A DNA stretch of 64,000 bases. Source: Clostridiales bacterium (GTDB taxonomy: Bacteria; Bacillota; Clostridia; Oscillospirales; Oscillospiraceae). The stretch covers positions 1 to 64,000 of the forward strand of contig JALFXH010000067.1 in the NCBI GenBank assembly GCA_022786965.1, in the 5' to 3' direction. Under the pieces are notes generated by a model. It saw only the letters and a program-made list of their open reading frames with translations. It was not told the DNA's origin and ran no database searches. Of this stretch, positions 1-7,748 are shown in pieces (position 1 is the stretch's first letter; every line of letters starts with the position of its first letter). The position numbers and the translations under genes were made by a program.

Positions 1-537
1 TTTGTCTGGACAACTCAACCTTAGCACATGCCAGCCCTATTCGCTATTCTTTTTTTCTATCTGTCACACATCATTGTAATACCTACAAACTTGAAAAGCT
101 AAAGCCGTTGTAAAACACGCCGCCCTTTCACAGCTCTAACCGTCGAATTTCCATCGCTTTCCCCGATGGGAGTACGGCGGTTTTGTTTTATCCCGGATTG
201 CTTTTTGAATCATCCCGGGATTGGGGTGGATTTCTCGTTTTCTAACATAACGATAGTAGAGGGAAAAGTAGCGTGGATTACTTCCGCTTGCTGAGCATCT
301 TCTGAAAAGTGGGAAACTCAACAACGGCTGTTGCCTGAGATGGCTTTGCACAAAGATTTCCGGCGCTTTCTGGTGGACATTGAAATCTTCGTTGATCGGA
401 TTGCGGATATGCGGATCAACGACATGAATGCGGTTCTGGAAAGCAGCATCTGCTGATGCTGGACAACCGCATTCCCGCCGGCGCAAAATGTACTAAAAAG
501 TTGCAAGTTTGCTTGCTCAAAAATCCTAAACAACACC

Positions 538-966
538 ATGTTACGCCACGCTTACGCCAATGAATGCAAATTTGTATCGGGCGGCAAGCAAAGGGCGGTG
601 TTCAAAAACAGACCGTCTGAGTTCTTCCGGAATTCAGACGGTTCTTATTATAGGAGAATTGATTATGAACAAGCAATGCCTCAACCCCGGAAAATGGAGT
701 TGAGGCTTTTGCTATTATTGGAGTGCAGCCTTTTGGTTGCGGCACCATCTCAATCAGCTGAGGTTTCCTGTGGTCATATCGTACTAAAAGTACTTTTCAA
801 AATTGTATGGACTGCTGGAAAACGGGATTATCTCAGCAAATATGAAGTTATTAATGTTAATCCGATTGACAAAATTATAGAAGAATGGTACAGTAATGCT
901 GATCATCTACGCAAAGAATCTGTGAAAATTTCCGATCTATGCGCAGATACTGCGCATCTTATGTAA
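538..966 (+). CDS. Doubtful hypothetical ORF, 142 aa
   Basis: This is an open frame without a clear ribosome site and without a recognised domain. The C-terminal third (around YEVINVNPIDKIIEEWYSNA) looks more protein-like than the rest. The frame runs over two hairpins and over a plausible promoter for the next operon (866-894), which argues against it being a real gene. It could be a decayed remnant whose 3' end survives. I cannot assign a function. Confidence 0.12.
   Translation: MLRHAYANECKFVSGGKQRAVFKNRPSEFFRNSDGSYYRRIDYEQAMPQPRKMELRLLLLLECSLLVAAPSQSAEVSCGHIVLKVLFKIVWTAGKRDYLSKYEVINVNPIDKIIEEWYSNADHLRKESVKISDLCADTAHLM
866..894 (+). promoter_or_regulatory. Candidate sigma-A promoter for the lyxose isomerase/kinase pair
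   Basis: TTGACA at 866-871, a 17-bp spacer and TACAGT at 889-894. The -35 is perfect and the -10 matches four of six bases. It would give an RNA starting near 901, about 80 nt ahead of the gene at 980. Confidence 0.45.
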
Positions 967-979
967 AGGAGAGATACGA

Positions 980-1669
980 ATGAAGCGTTCCGAAATCAAC
1001 AAGGCTCTTCGTGAGCTGGAAGCCATGTGCGAAAAATACCACTGCTACCTGCCGCCTTTCTGCCACTTTACCCCGGAGGAATGGAAAACCAAGGGCCACG
1101 AGTATGACGAGGTCCGGGACTGCTGCCTGGGCTGGGATATTACCGACTACGGCAAGGGAGACTTCGATAAGATGGGGTTTTCCCTCATCACCATCCGCAA
1201 CGGCAGCCAGACCATGCGCGGCAAGTATCCCAAGGTCTACGCCGAGAAGCTGCTGTACCTGAAGGAGGGCCAGTATTCCCCCAACCACTTCCACTGGTAT
1301 AAAACCGAGGATATCATCAACCGGGGCGGCGGAAATGTGCTGATTCGGGTTTACAACTCCCATCCCGACGAGTCCATCGATTACGAAAGCGATGTGACGG
1401 TACATACCGATGGCCGCACCTACACCGTTCCCGCCGGAGCTCAGATCCGCCTGATCCCCGGCGAGTCCATTTACATCCAGCAGCGCCTGTACCACGACTT
1501 CGAGGTGGAGCCGGGCACCGGCGACGTGCTGCTGGGCGAGGTCAGCCAGTGCAACGATGATGCAAACGATAACCGCTTCAATCCTCCCATGGGCCGCTTC
1601 CCCGCCATCGAAGAGGACGAGGCTCCCTACCGGCTGCTGTGCAACGAGTACCCCGCCGCAAAGGATTAA
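980..1669 (+). CDS. D-lyxose ketol-isomerase (cupin sugar isomerase)
   Basis: This 229-aa protein matches the cytosolic D-lyxose isomerase family, which interconverts D-lyxose and D-xylulose and also acts on D-mannose/D-fructose, using a divalent metal in a cupin barrel. Metal ligands are visible as H103-x-H105 and E110 in the segment PNHFHWYKTED, with H172 in the second cupin motif (RLYHDF). The length is typical. The start has a strong AAAGGAGAG ribosome site 7 bases upstream. It is followed after 12 nt by a PfkB-type sugar kinase, so the pair would isomerise and phosphorylate an incoming ketose. Family recognition is firm; the exact sugar is inference. Confidence 0.85.
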   Translation: MKRSEINKALRELEAMCEKYHCYLPPFCHFTPEEWKTKGHEYDEVRDCCLGWDITDYGKGDFDKMGFSLITIRNGSQTMRGKYPKVYAEKLLYLKEGQYSPNHFHWYKTEDIINRGGGNVLIRVYNSHPDESIDYESDVTVHTDGRTYTVPAGAQIRLIPGESIYIQQRLYHDFEVEPGTGDVLLGEVSQCNDDANDNRFNPPMGRFPAIEEDEAPYRLLCNEYPAAKD

Positions 1670-1681
1670 GGAGGGTTCAAC

Positions 1682-2629
1682 ATGATTGATGTAGTAGCCT
1701 TGGGCGAACTGCTCATTGATTTTGCGGCCAAATCCACGGACTCGGCAGGCTATCCCACCATGGCCGCCAATCCCGGCGGCGCCCCCGGCAATTTTCTGGC
1801 AGCGCTGAATGCCTACGGTAAGAAAACCGCTTTTCTGGGAAAGGTGGGTAACGACACCTTCGGTCATCTGCTGCTGGGTACGCTGAATGGTGCGGGCATC
1901 GAGACAAAGGGCATTGTGGCGGACGATTCCGTATTTACCACCCTGGCCTTCGTGACCTTTGATGAAAACGGCGACCGCTCCTTCTCCTTCGCCCGGAAAC
2001 CCGGCGCGGATACCCAGCTTACCTGGGAGGAGATTGACAAATCTCTCATCGATGATGCCAGGGTGTTCCATTTCGGCACCCTGAGTCTGACGGATGAACC
2101 TGTGCGCACCGCGACTCGGAAAGCGGTTGCTTATGCAAAGGAAAAGGGCAAGCTTATCACTTGCGACCCGAACCTGCGCAAGCCCCTGTGGCCCAGCGAG
2201 GACGCGGCAAAGGAGCAGATGCTGTGGAGTCTCCGGCAGGCGGATGTGGTAAAAATCAGCGACAACGAGGTGGAATTCCTGTGGAACTGCACCCCGGAGG
2301 AGGGCGCAGAGAAGCTCCTGAAGGAGTTCGACGTGTCTCTTGCCATGGTGACCCTGGGCCCCGATGGCTGTCTGCTGAAAACGAAGCACACCTCTTTCCG
2401 TGCTGCCTGTCCCAAGGTGCATCCCATCGATACCACCGGCGCGGGAGATATTTTCGGCGGCAGCGCCGTATCCCGGCTGCTGGAGCTGGAGAAGCCCATT
2501 GACGCATTGACAGAAGCGGATCTTGCCTACATCGGCAGCTTTGCCGCCGCCGCGGCCAGCCTGTCTACGGAAGCCTCCGGCGGTATCCCCAGCATCCCCG
2601 CTAAAGAAGTGGTTTTGAAAGCCATGTAA
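1682..2629 (+). CDS. PfkB-family carbohydrate kinase (fructokinase-like)
   Basis: A 315-aa ribokinase/PfkB-fold kinase. The N-terminal substrate motif GGAPGNFLAALNAYG lies near residue 32, and the C-terminal ATP/anion-hole signature DTTGAGDIFGG begins at residue 250 with the catalytic base at D256. The sequence resembles fructokinases (ScrK type) more than ribokinases. It is co-transcribed with the lyxose isomerase 12 nt upstream, which yields D-xylulose or D-fructose, a suitable substrate for this enzyme. The ribosome site is AAGGAGGG. A terminator follows directly. The sugar specificity cannot be read from the sequence. Confidence 0.87.
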   Translation: MIDVVALGELLIDFAAKSTDSAGYPTMAANPGGAPGNFLAALNAYGKKTAFLGKVGNDTFGHLLLGTLNGAGIETKGIVADDSVFTTLAFVTFDENGDRSFSFARKPGADTQLTWEEIDKSLIDDARVFHFGTLSLTDEPVRTATRKAVAYAKEKGKLITCDPNLRKPLWPSEDAAKEQMLWSLRQADVVKISDNEVEFLWNCTPEEGAEKLLKEFDVSLAMVTLGPDGCLLKTKHTSFRAACPKVHPIDTTGAGDIFGGSAVSRLLELEKPIDALTEADLAYIGSFAAAAASLSTEASGGIPSIPAKEVVLKAM

Positions 2630-2637
2630 GGAAGATA

Positions 2638-2670
2638 CCCGGAGATTCATCCGAATTTCCGGGCATTTTT
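2638..2670 (+). terminator. Intrinsic terminator after the PfkB kinase
   Basis: CCCGGAgATTC pairs with GAATtTCCGGG (2638-2663) and is followed by CATTTTTC. It separates the isomerase/kinase unit from the sensor cassette. Confidence 0.75.
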
Positions 2671-2707
2671 CTACTTTTTTGACATAGGGCGGAGCGCATC
2701 CCGCGGA

Positions 2708-2736
2708 TTGACAAGAGAAGCGGCGACCCGTATAAT
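2708..2736 (+). promoter_or_regulatory. Consensus sigma-A promoter of the sugar-sensor operon
   Basis: TTGACA at 2708-2713, a 17-bp spacer and TATAAT at 2731-2736, matching the consensus at every position. Transcription would begin about 35 nt before the gene at 2781. Confidence 0.85.
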
Positions 2737-2780
2737 GAAGGAAAACCACTGTGCGAGCATAAACGAAAGAGGAAGCCGGT

Positions 2781-3758
2781 ATGAATCACATTCGCAGAAG
2801 ATTCGCCTCTATAGCGGCCGTTGCCATGGTTGTCACCCCGCTGCTGATCACGATTTACCTGTTGTTCTGGAGCCCCAATGATTTATCGGCCAGCCGGACG
2901 GGAAATCAGCGGGTGTTTGGCGCAACCTATATGACGATGAACAATCCATACTTCCAAGTACTGGATACACAGATCCGGGCGTTTCTCGAGATTCGTGGAG
3001 ATGTCCTGCTCACCCGGGATGCCGCTATGGATCAGGAACGGCAGAACCAGGAGATTCAGGAATTGGTGGGTGCGGGTGTCTGCGCCATTTTCATGACGCC
3101 GGTAGAGTGGGATACCTCGAAGGGCGGCGTCCAGATTGCCGCTGCCGCAGACGTGCCGGTGATCGTGGTGGATGCCCCGATACAGGACTCCGAGCTGGCG
3201 GCCTGCTCGGTTTTGTCGGATAACTACCAGGCGGGGGTGCTGTGTGCCCAGCACCTGCTGTCTGTCCGGGACAGTGCAAAAATTCTCCTGCTGGAACACA
3301 TCACCGCCCGCTCCGGCGCGGACCGAATCCAGGGCTTCAAGGACACCATTGCCGGGCATGAGGGCTTTGAAATTCTGGGTTCCGGTGAATCGGATGGACA
3401 AATCGAAAACGCTATGCCGGTCATGGAGCAGCTGCTGCGGCAATATCCGGATGCCGATGTCCTGATGGCGCTCAATGACCCCAGCGTCTTCGGCGGACTG
3501 GCAGCGATTCAGGGAGCAGGCCTGTCGGATCGGTTCCTGGTGTACAGCGTGGACGGTTCCCCTGAGGGGAAGGCCATGGTCAGCAGCGGCTTCCTCACGG
3601 CTACCTGCGCTCAGTTTCCCTCCAAGGTTGCCGAGGAAGCGGTGAATCAGGCCTATGCCGCCATAGACGGCGGCTGTGAACGCAGTGAGGTCATTGTCCC
3701 GGTGGAGCTGCTGACAGCGGAAAACGTGAACCAATATGGAATCGATGGGTGGCAGTAA
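2781..3758 (+). CDS. Membrane-anchored periplasmic-type sugar-binding protein (RbsB/LacI fold)
   Basis: A 325-aa protein with an N-terminal membrane segment (about residues 10-30) and no lipobox cysteine, followed by a type I periplasmic-binding fold of the ribose/galactose-binding kind (from about residue 42, FGATYMTMNNPYFQVLD). Its stop overlaps the histidine kinase start (TAATG). In Clostridia such anchored binding proteins are commonly encoded next to a sensor kinase, where they are thought to present the sugar-bound state to the kinase rather than serve transport. The role here as a co-sensor is inferred from that arrangement. No permease or ATPase gene is adjacent. Confidence 0.8.
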   Translation: MNHIRRRFASIAAVAMVVTPLLITIYLLFWSPNDLSASRTGNQRVFGATYMTMNNPYFQVLDTQIRAFLEIRGDVLLTRDAAMDQERQNQEIQELVGAGVCAIFMTPVEWDTSKGGVQIAAAADVPVIVVDAPIQDSELAACSVLSDNYQAGVLCAQHLLSVRDSAKILLLEHITARSGADRIQGFKDTIAGHEGFEILGSGESDGQIENAMPVMEQLLRQYPDADVLMALNDPSVFGGLAAIQGAGLSDRFLVYSVDGSPEGKAMVSSGFLTATCAQFPSKVAEEAVNQAYAAIDGGCERSEVIVPVELLTAENVNQYGIDGWQ

Positions 3759-5083
3759 TGAAAACGGAACGAAATCTGACGGGCATCGCAAAGGCGATGT
3801 TTGCATTGAATTTTTCTATCCTCGCCTTTTACTCGCTGATCTGTGTGACCACCACTTTCCGGATATGTGACACTTTGGGCGCCCATGATTTTTTGACCTC
3901 TGTACGGCAGATACCCCGATATCCCTGGCAAATGCCGGTTCAAACGCTCAGTTTATTTGCTTTGCTGTGTACGGTAAGCTTTTTCAAGATTTTCCGCCCC
4001 ATTGAGCATTTTCCTCTGCGGGTCGTCATTTGCGTCACGGAAATGGCCCTGTGCGCGGGAATCATCGTCTCTTTGAATTTCTATTACAGCGGTGTGGCCC
4101 TGCTTGTACTTGCCGACCTGGTCCACTATATGCGCAGCAATCGAATGCGGCTGTTTTTTATTGTAATACTCAGCCTGATGTTTGCCTTTGGCCGATACGA
4201 GATCGTTGAACAATTCACGAGGTGTATCGCGTTCAGCGCCTATCTCAGCTACTACAACCCGATGACCCAGAGCTGCTTTACCAGCTTGGAAAGCCTGATG
4301 GTCTGCCTGAACATTCTTCTGTTTGTTCTGTATATGATTTTGCTGTTTACCGGCCAGAAAGAAGAAAATGCCCGCATTCGCAAGCTGAATGAACAGCTGA
4401 ATCAGGCCAACGACCAGCTTCGGGACTATGCTGTAAACATGGAGCGCATGACGCAGATGCGGGAACGCAACCGGCTGGCCCGGGAGATTCACGATACCCT
4501 GGGGCACACCCTTACCGGCATCATCATGGGAGCGGACGCGGGACTGGCGCTGTTTGATGTTGCGCCGGAGGAATCCAAGAAACGGATACAGGTGGTTGCC
4601 CAATCCGCTCGTGACGGACTGACAGACGTGCGCCGATCCATCAAGGCTCTGCGGCCTGACGCATTGGAGCATTCCTCCCTGGCTCAGGCGCTGGAGGGGC
4701 TGGTTGAGAATTTCCGTCTCACCACATCCGCCCAGATTGCCTATTACCAGGAGGCGGGTGAGCTGAATCTGGATGCGGACGAAGAGGACGCGCTGTACCG
4801 GGTTGTTCAGGAGGGACTGACCAACGCTGTCCGTCATGGCAGGGCTGACCGCATTTCCATCCGGGTCACTCGCACCGGAGACTTGGTTACTGTCAGTGTT
4901 CAGGACAACGGCACTGGCTGTGCAAAGCTGGAGGAAGGCTTTGGGCTGCGCCACATGCGGGAACGGCTGGATATGCTGGGCGGCACCCTGTCCTATGGGA
5001 ATCTGGATTCGGGTGCACAAGATGGGTACACGGGCTTTTTCATTACTGTGGGCCTGCCCATCAGAAACAGAAAGGGGGAGTAA
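3758..5083 (+). CDS. Sensor histidine kinase, NarL/DegS (HisKA_3) type
   Basis: The start is the ATG at 3758, which overlaps the preceding stop; an in-frame GTG at 3749 lacks a better ribosome site. The protein is 441 aa. The first half carries about five or six hydrophobic membrane segments, then a short coiled linker (near KEENARIRKLNEQLNQAND). A HisKA_3 dimerisation domain follows, with the phospho-accepting histidine H245 in REIHDTLGHTL, and then a HATPase_c domain (QEGLTNAVRHG, DNGTG, GFGLRHMRERL). It should phosphorylate the response regulator encoded 3 nt downstream. The ligand is probably a sugar seen through the upstream binding protein. Confidence 0.9.
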   Translation: MKTERNLTGIAKAMFALNFSILAFYSLICVTTTFRICDTLGAHDFLTSVRQIPRYPWQMPVQTLSLFALLCTVSFFKIFRPIEHFPLRVVICVTEMALCAGIIVSLNFYYSGVALLVLADLVHYMRSNRMRLFFIVILSLMFAFGRYEIVEQFTRCIAFSAYLSYYNPMTQSCFTSLESLMVCLNILLFVLYMILLFTGQKEENARIRKLNEQLNQANDQLRDYAVNMERMTQMRERNRLAREIHDTLGHTLTGIIMGADAGLALFDVAPEESKKRIQVVAQSARDGLTDVRRSIKALRPDALEHSSLAQALEGLVENFRLTTSAQIAYYQEAGELNLDADEEDALYRVVQEGLTNAVRHGRADRISIRVTRTGDLVTVSVQDNGTGCAKLEEGFGLRHMRERLDMLGGTLSYGNLDSGAQDGYTGFFITVGLPIRNRKGE

Positions 5084-5086
5084 TCT

Positions 5087-5752
5087 GTGATTAAGGTTTT
5101 GATTGTAGACGACCAGGAGTTATTTCGCGAGAGCCTAAAGGTGGTTCTGAGTGTCAGTGAGAGTATCCATGTGACTGAAGCAGTATCCGGCGTGTCCCAA
5201 GCGCTGAGAAGCGCGGAGCAGGAGCGCCCGGATGTGGTTCTGATGGATATCCGTATGCCCGGCATGGACGGCGTGGAGGGAACCAGGTTGTTCAAAAAAC
5301 GGTGGCCTGATGTCAAGATCATTGTGCTTACCACCTTTGATGACGACGAATACATATTTGGGGCGCTGAAAAATGGAGCAAGCGGCTATCTTCTGAAAGG
5401 AAGCAGCATCGCCAAATTGTCCGAGAGCATCCGCATTGCCTATGAGGACGGCGCGATTATTACCCCCACTGTGGCCACAAAGGTGATCCACCAGTTTTCA
5501 CACATGGCGCAGGGCTCCTCCCGGCTCCAGGTGGACAAAGAAGCCGTCAAAGATATCAGCAGGAGCGAGTGGCAGATCATCCAGACCGTGGGGAGCGGGA
5601 TGTCCAACAAGGAGATTGCTCAGGAGCTTTCCCTATCCGAGGGAACCGTTCGCAACTCCATCAGCAACATCCTGTTTAAGCTGGGTCTGCGGGACCGCAC
5701 ACAGTTGGCAATCTGGGCCGTACAAACCGGGGCGGTGAATCGTCCGCTATGA
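5087..5752 (+). CDS. Response regulator, NarL/LuxR family
   Basis: A 221-aa two-domain regulator. The receiver domain has the acidic pair in IVDDQ and the phospho-acceptor D54 in VVLMDIRMPG. The C-terminal LuxR-type helix-turn-helix (about 155-215) contains GMSNKEIAQELSLSEGTVRN. The start is GTG at 5087, with AAAGGGGGAG 6 nt upstream. The gene follows its kinase by 3 nt and overlaps the next gene by ATGA, so production of kinase, regulator and binding protein is coupled. Likely targets are this operon and the sugar genes around it, by analogy only. Confidence 0.92.
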   Translation: MIKVLIVDDQELFRESLKVVLSVSESIHVTEAVSGVSQALRSAEQERPDVVLMDIRMPGMDGVEGTRLFKKRWPDVKIIVLTTFDDDEYIFGALKNGASGYLLKGSSIAKLSESIRIAYEDGAIITPTVATKVIHQFSHMAQGSSRLQVDKEAVKDISRSEWQIIQTVGSGMSNKEIAQELSLSEGTVRNSISNILFKLGLRDRTQLAIWAVQTGAVNRPL

Positions 5753-7040
5753 AAAAATGGTTTGTAAAACGGATTGCGGCGGCACTGCTGGCCCTGATGC
5801 TGTGCCTTTGCCTGGCAGGGTGTGTTGGAAAGAAGGAAACAGTACTCACCATCGGTGTGTATTCGGGAAGCTACTGGAATACTCCCAATGGAAATTGCTA
5901 CCAAATTCTGGACGATGTTATCACCCTATTTGAAGAATCGCACCCCGGAGTGAAAGTTGAGTACGTCAGCGGCATTCCCGCCAATGATTACAGCGAGTGG
6001 CTGGCAGAGCAAATTATGAAGGGGACAGAGCCGGATTTGTACTTTGTACTCCCTGAGGATTTTAATCTTTTGGTATCTTCCGGGGCATTGGCACAATTGG
6101 ATGAACGGATTGCCGGAGATCCGGCGTTTGACACATCCGCCTATTATGAGCCCTGTCTGCGCTCCGGGCAGTCCGAAGGCCGCCAGTATGCCCTGCCCCA
6201 CGAGAGCGTTCCCACCATCATGTTCGTCAATAAGACGCTGTTGGAAGCCAACGGTATCGATATGCCGAGCAACAGCTGGACATGGGAAGATTTTTACAAC
6301 ATCTGCGCACAGATCACCAATGTGGATCAGCACCAGTATGGCGTGTATGGCTACTCCTGGCTGGATGCTATGTATTCCAACGGTGCGTCATTGTTTTCTG
6401 AAGACGGGCGAAGCTGCTATCTGGCTGAGGAGAATGTCCTGCAGGCCATTCAGTTTACCAAGCGGCTGGGGGAGCTGAATGGCGGTTACAGCGTTACCGT
6501 CCGAGACTTTGATGTGGGCAGGGTAGCCTTCCGCCCCCTCCTTTACTCGGAGTACCGGGCCTATCAGCCCTACCCCTGGCGGGTAAAGAAATACTCCGCT
6601 TTTCAGTGGGACTGTGTCAGTATGCCCGCGGGCCCTTCCGGCTCCAATATTTCTGAGCTTCACACCATGATGCTGGGAATCAGCTCCCGTACCCGCCATG
6701 AGGAGCTTGCTTGGGAATTATGTAAACTATTGTCCATAGACGAGAATGTGCAGCGGGAGCTTTACACCCATTCTCATGGCATTTCTCCACTCCCCGCTGT
6801 TGCGGAGGATCCTGAACTACTGCTCCAGATTCACCATGACATCCCCGAAGGAATCGGCTTCTCCCCCGATATGATTCACCGTATTATGAGCAACGCCGTG
6901 GTTGCACCCAGATTCGATGCGTACGGCCAGGCGATAATATGGTGGAGAGCGCGATACAGGAGGCTGCCGGCAATCAGCTTGGGCAGAGCGGGATGCTCAT
7001 TGCGCAGAGTGAAATCAATATTTTTCTGAACAAATCATAG
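5749..7040 (+). pseudogene. Extracellular solute-binding lipoprotein (family 1) with a C-terminal frameshift
   Basis: The protein has a lipoprotein signal (lipobox LAGC at about 22-25), then a maltose/multiple-sugar binding-protein fold (TIGVYSGSYWN, LFEESHPGVKVEYVSG). The first frame runs to 7029 (426 aa), but its last 30 residues (IIWWRARYRRLPAISLG...) are unlike any binding protein. A one-base shift at about 6930-6931 restores a sensible tail, DNMVESAIQEAAGNQLGQSG, and ends at 7040. One missing G in CCAGGCGAT explains this. It may be a real mutation or a sequencing error; most of the protein is intact either way. The gene belongs to the sensor operon and has no permease partners nearby. 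Confidence 0.8.
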
Positions 7041-7051
7041 CGTTTTTTGCA

Positions 7052-7100
7052 GAGCAAGGGTCTGCCTGGGTTTTCCGGGCAGGCCCTTGCTCCGCGTTTT
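7052..7100 (+). terminator. Strong intrinsic terminator of the sensor operon
   Basis: GAGCAAGGGTCTGCCTGG pairs with CCGGGCAGGCCCTTGCTC (7052-7092), followed by CGCGTTTT. It lies directly after the frameshifted binding-protein gene. Confidence 0.8.
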
Positions 7101-7283
7101 ACACAAAATCATGGGTGTGGATTTGCTAAATTCGATAGCCAATTGGAAAAATTGGGAAAAACATGACAAATGTAATCTGTAAATTATGACAAATGGCACT
7201 GTATGAAATTCGTATTTTTTGTATCATATAGACAGATATTTGTAAGCGACAGAGGGAATAGAAGGGGGAGGCGGTGCAATCGG

Positions 7284-7496
7284 ATGCGTACGTATTCTAT
7301 CGTTTTCCTGGACATAGACGGAACCCTGCTGGACTCCCGACACCAGGTCATGCCTTGCACCCGCAATCGCCTGAAATACCTGCACGGACGGGGCGTTCCC
7401 ATTATCCTGTGCTCCGCCCGTCCGCCGGGGGGCGTCAATCTGGTTGCCGGACAGGTTGAACTGCACGGTCCTATGGCGTGCTATAACGGAGGATGA
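7284..7496 (+). pseudogene. Truncated Cof-type HAD phosphatase (N-terminal part only)
   Basis: The start codon at 7284 opens a frame with the HAD motif I signature FLDIDGTLLDS and motif II region IILCSARPP, both typical of Cof/YidA sugar-phosphate phosphatases of about 260-280 aa. It stops after 70 codons at MACYNGG, the point where the family normally continues with a cap domain. The DNA right after the stop encodes the end of an unrelated permease in another frame. This is a deletion scar or an assembly join, and no functional phosphatase can be made. Confidence 0.75.
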
Positions 7497-7681
7497 TGGC
7501 AGTTCTGAACTCCGGCCTGATGCTGTTGGGTGTCGGCGCCGACAAGACCCAGGTCATCAAGGGCCTGGTTCTGATGGCAGCCGTTGCCTTCGACGTTTAC
7601 AACAAGCGTCCCGGTCATGTTTCCATTACAAAGCGCCTGTTCCACAGAGAAAACAAAGAAGGTTCCCCTGCTGACAAATAA
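7487..7681 (+). pseudogene. C-terminal remnant of an ABC sugar permease (MmsB/GguB/XylH type)
   Basis: The frame is open only from 7487. It reads MMAVLNSGLMLLGVGADKTQ followed by VIKGLVLMAAVAFDVYNKR, which is the last transmembrane region and cytoplasmic tail of multiple-monosaccharide ABC permeases (normally about 390 aa). The first 85 per cent of the gene is missing. The next gene encodes a ChvE-like binding protein of the same transporter family, so the remnant probably belonged to that system. Confidence 0.75.
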
Positions 7682-7748
7682 TTCTGAGGGATTTTTGACA
7701 GCCGGGCCTTAATAAGAAGCAAATACACAATAGTAGGAGGAAAAAACA

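Larger units (their letters stand above)
1..979. other. AT-rich stretch with no recognisable gene
   Basis: The stretch is visibly richer in A+T than the following genes. Its open frames (136-486 minus, 538-966 plus) match no family I recognise. Three things can be seen. A 9-bp inverted repeat (612-620 with 634-642) is followed by a short T-rich tract. A tiny frame at 664-699 has a good ribosome site (TAGGAGAA) and would encode MNKQCLNPGKWS; it ends inside a second hairpin (678-685 with 699-706, CCTCAAC/GTTGAGG) followed by CTTTTG. A promoter-like pair lies at 866-894. The layout of short frame plus terminator-like hairpin resembles a leader or attenuator, but it may be decayed sequence. Confidence 0.4.

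Noticed and set aside
612..642. ACCGTCTGA...TCAGACGGT resembling paired Neisseria DNA-uptake sequences
   Set aside because: It differs from the known uptake dialects at the conserved first bases, occurs once, and the rest of the window is clearly clostridial; a simple hairpin is enough.
959..2749. 596-aa open frame on the minus strand opposite the isomerase/kinase genes
   Set aside because: It is the antisense of two well-supported genes and shows no domain of its own; high-GC codon bias keeps the opposite frame open.
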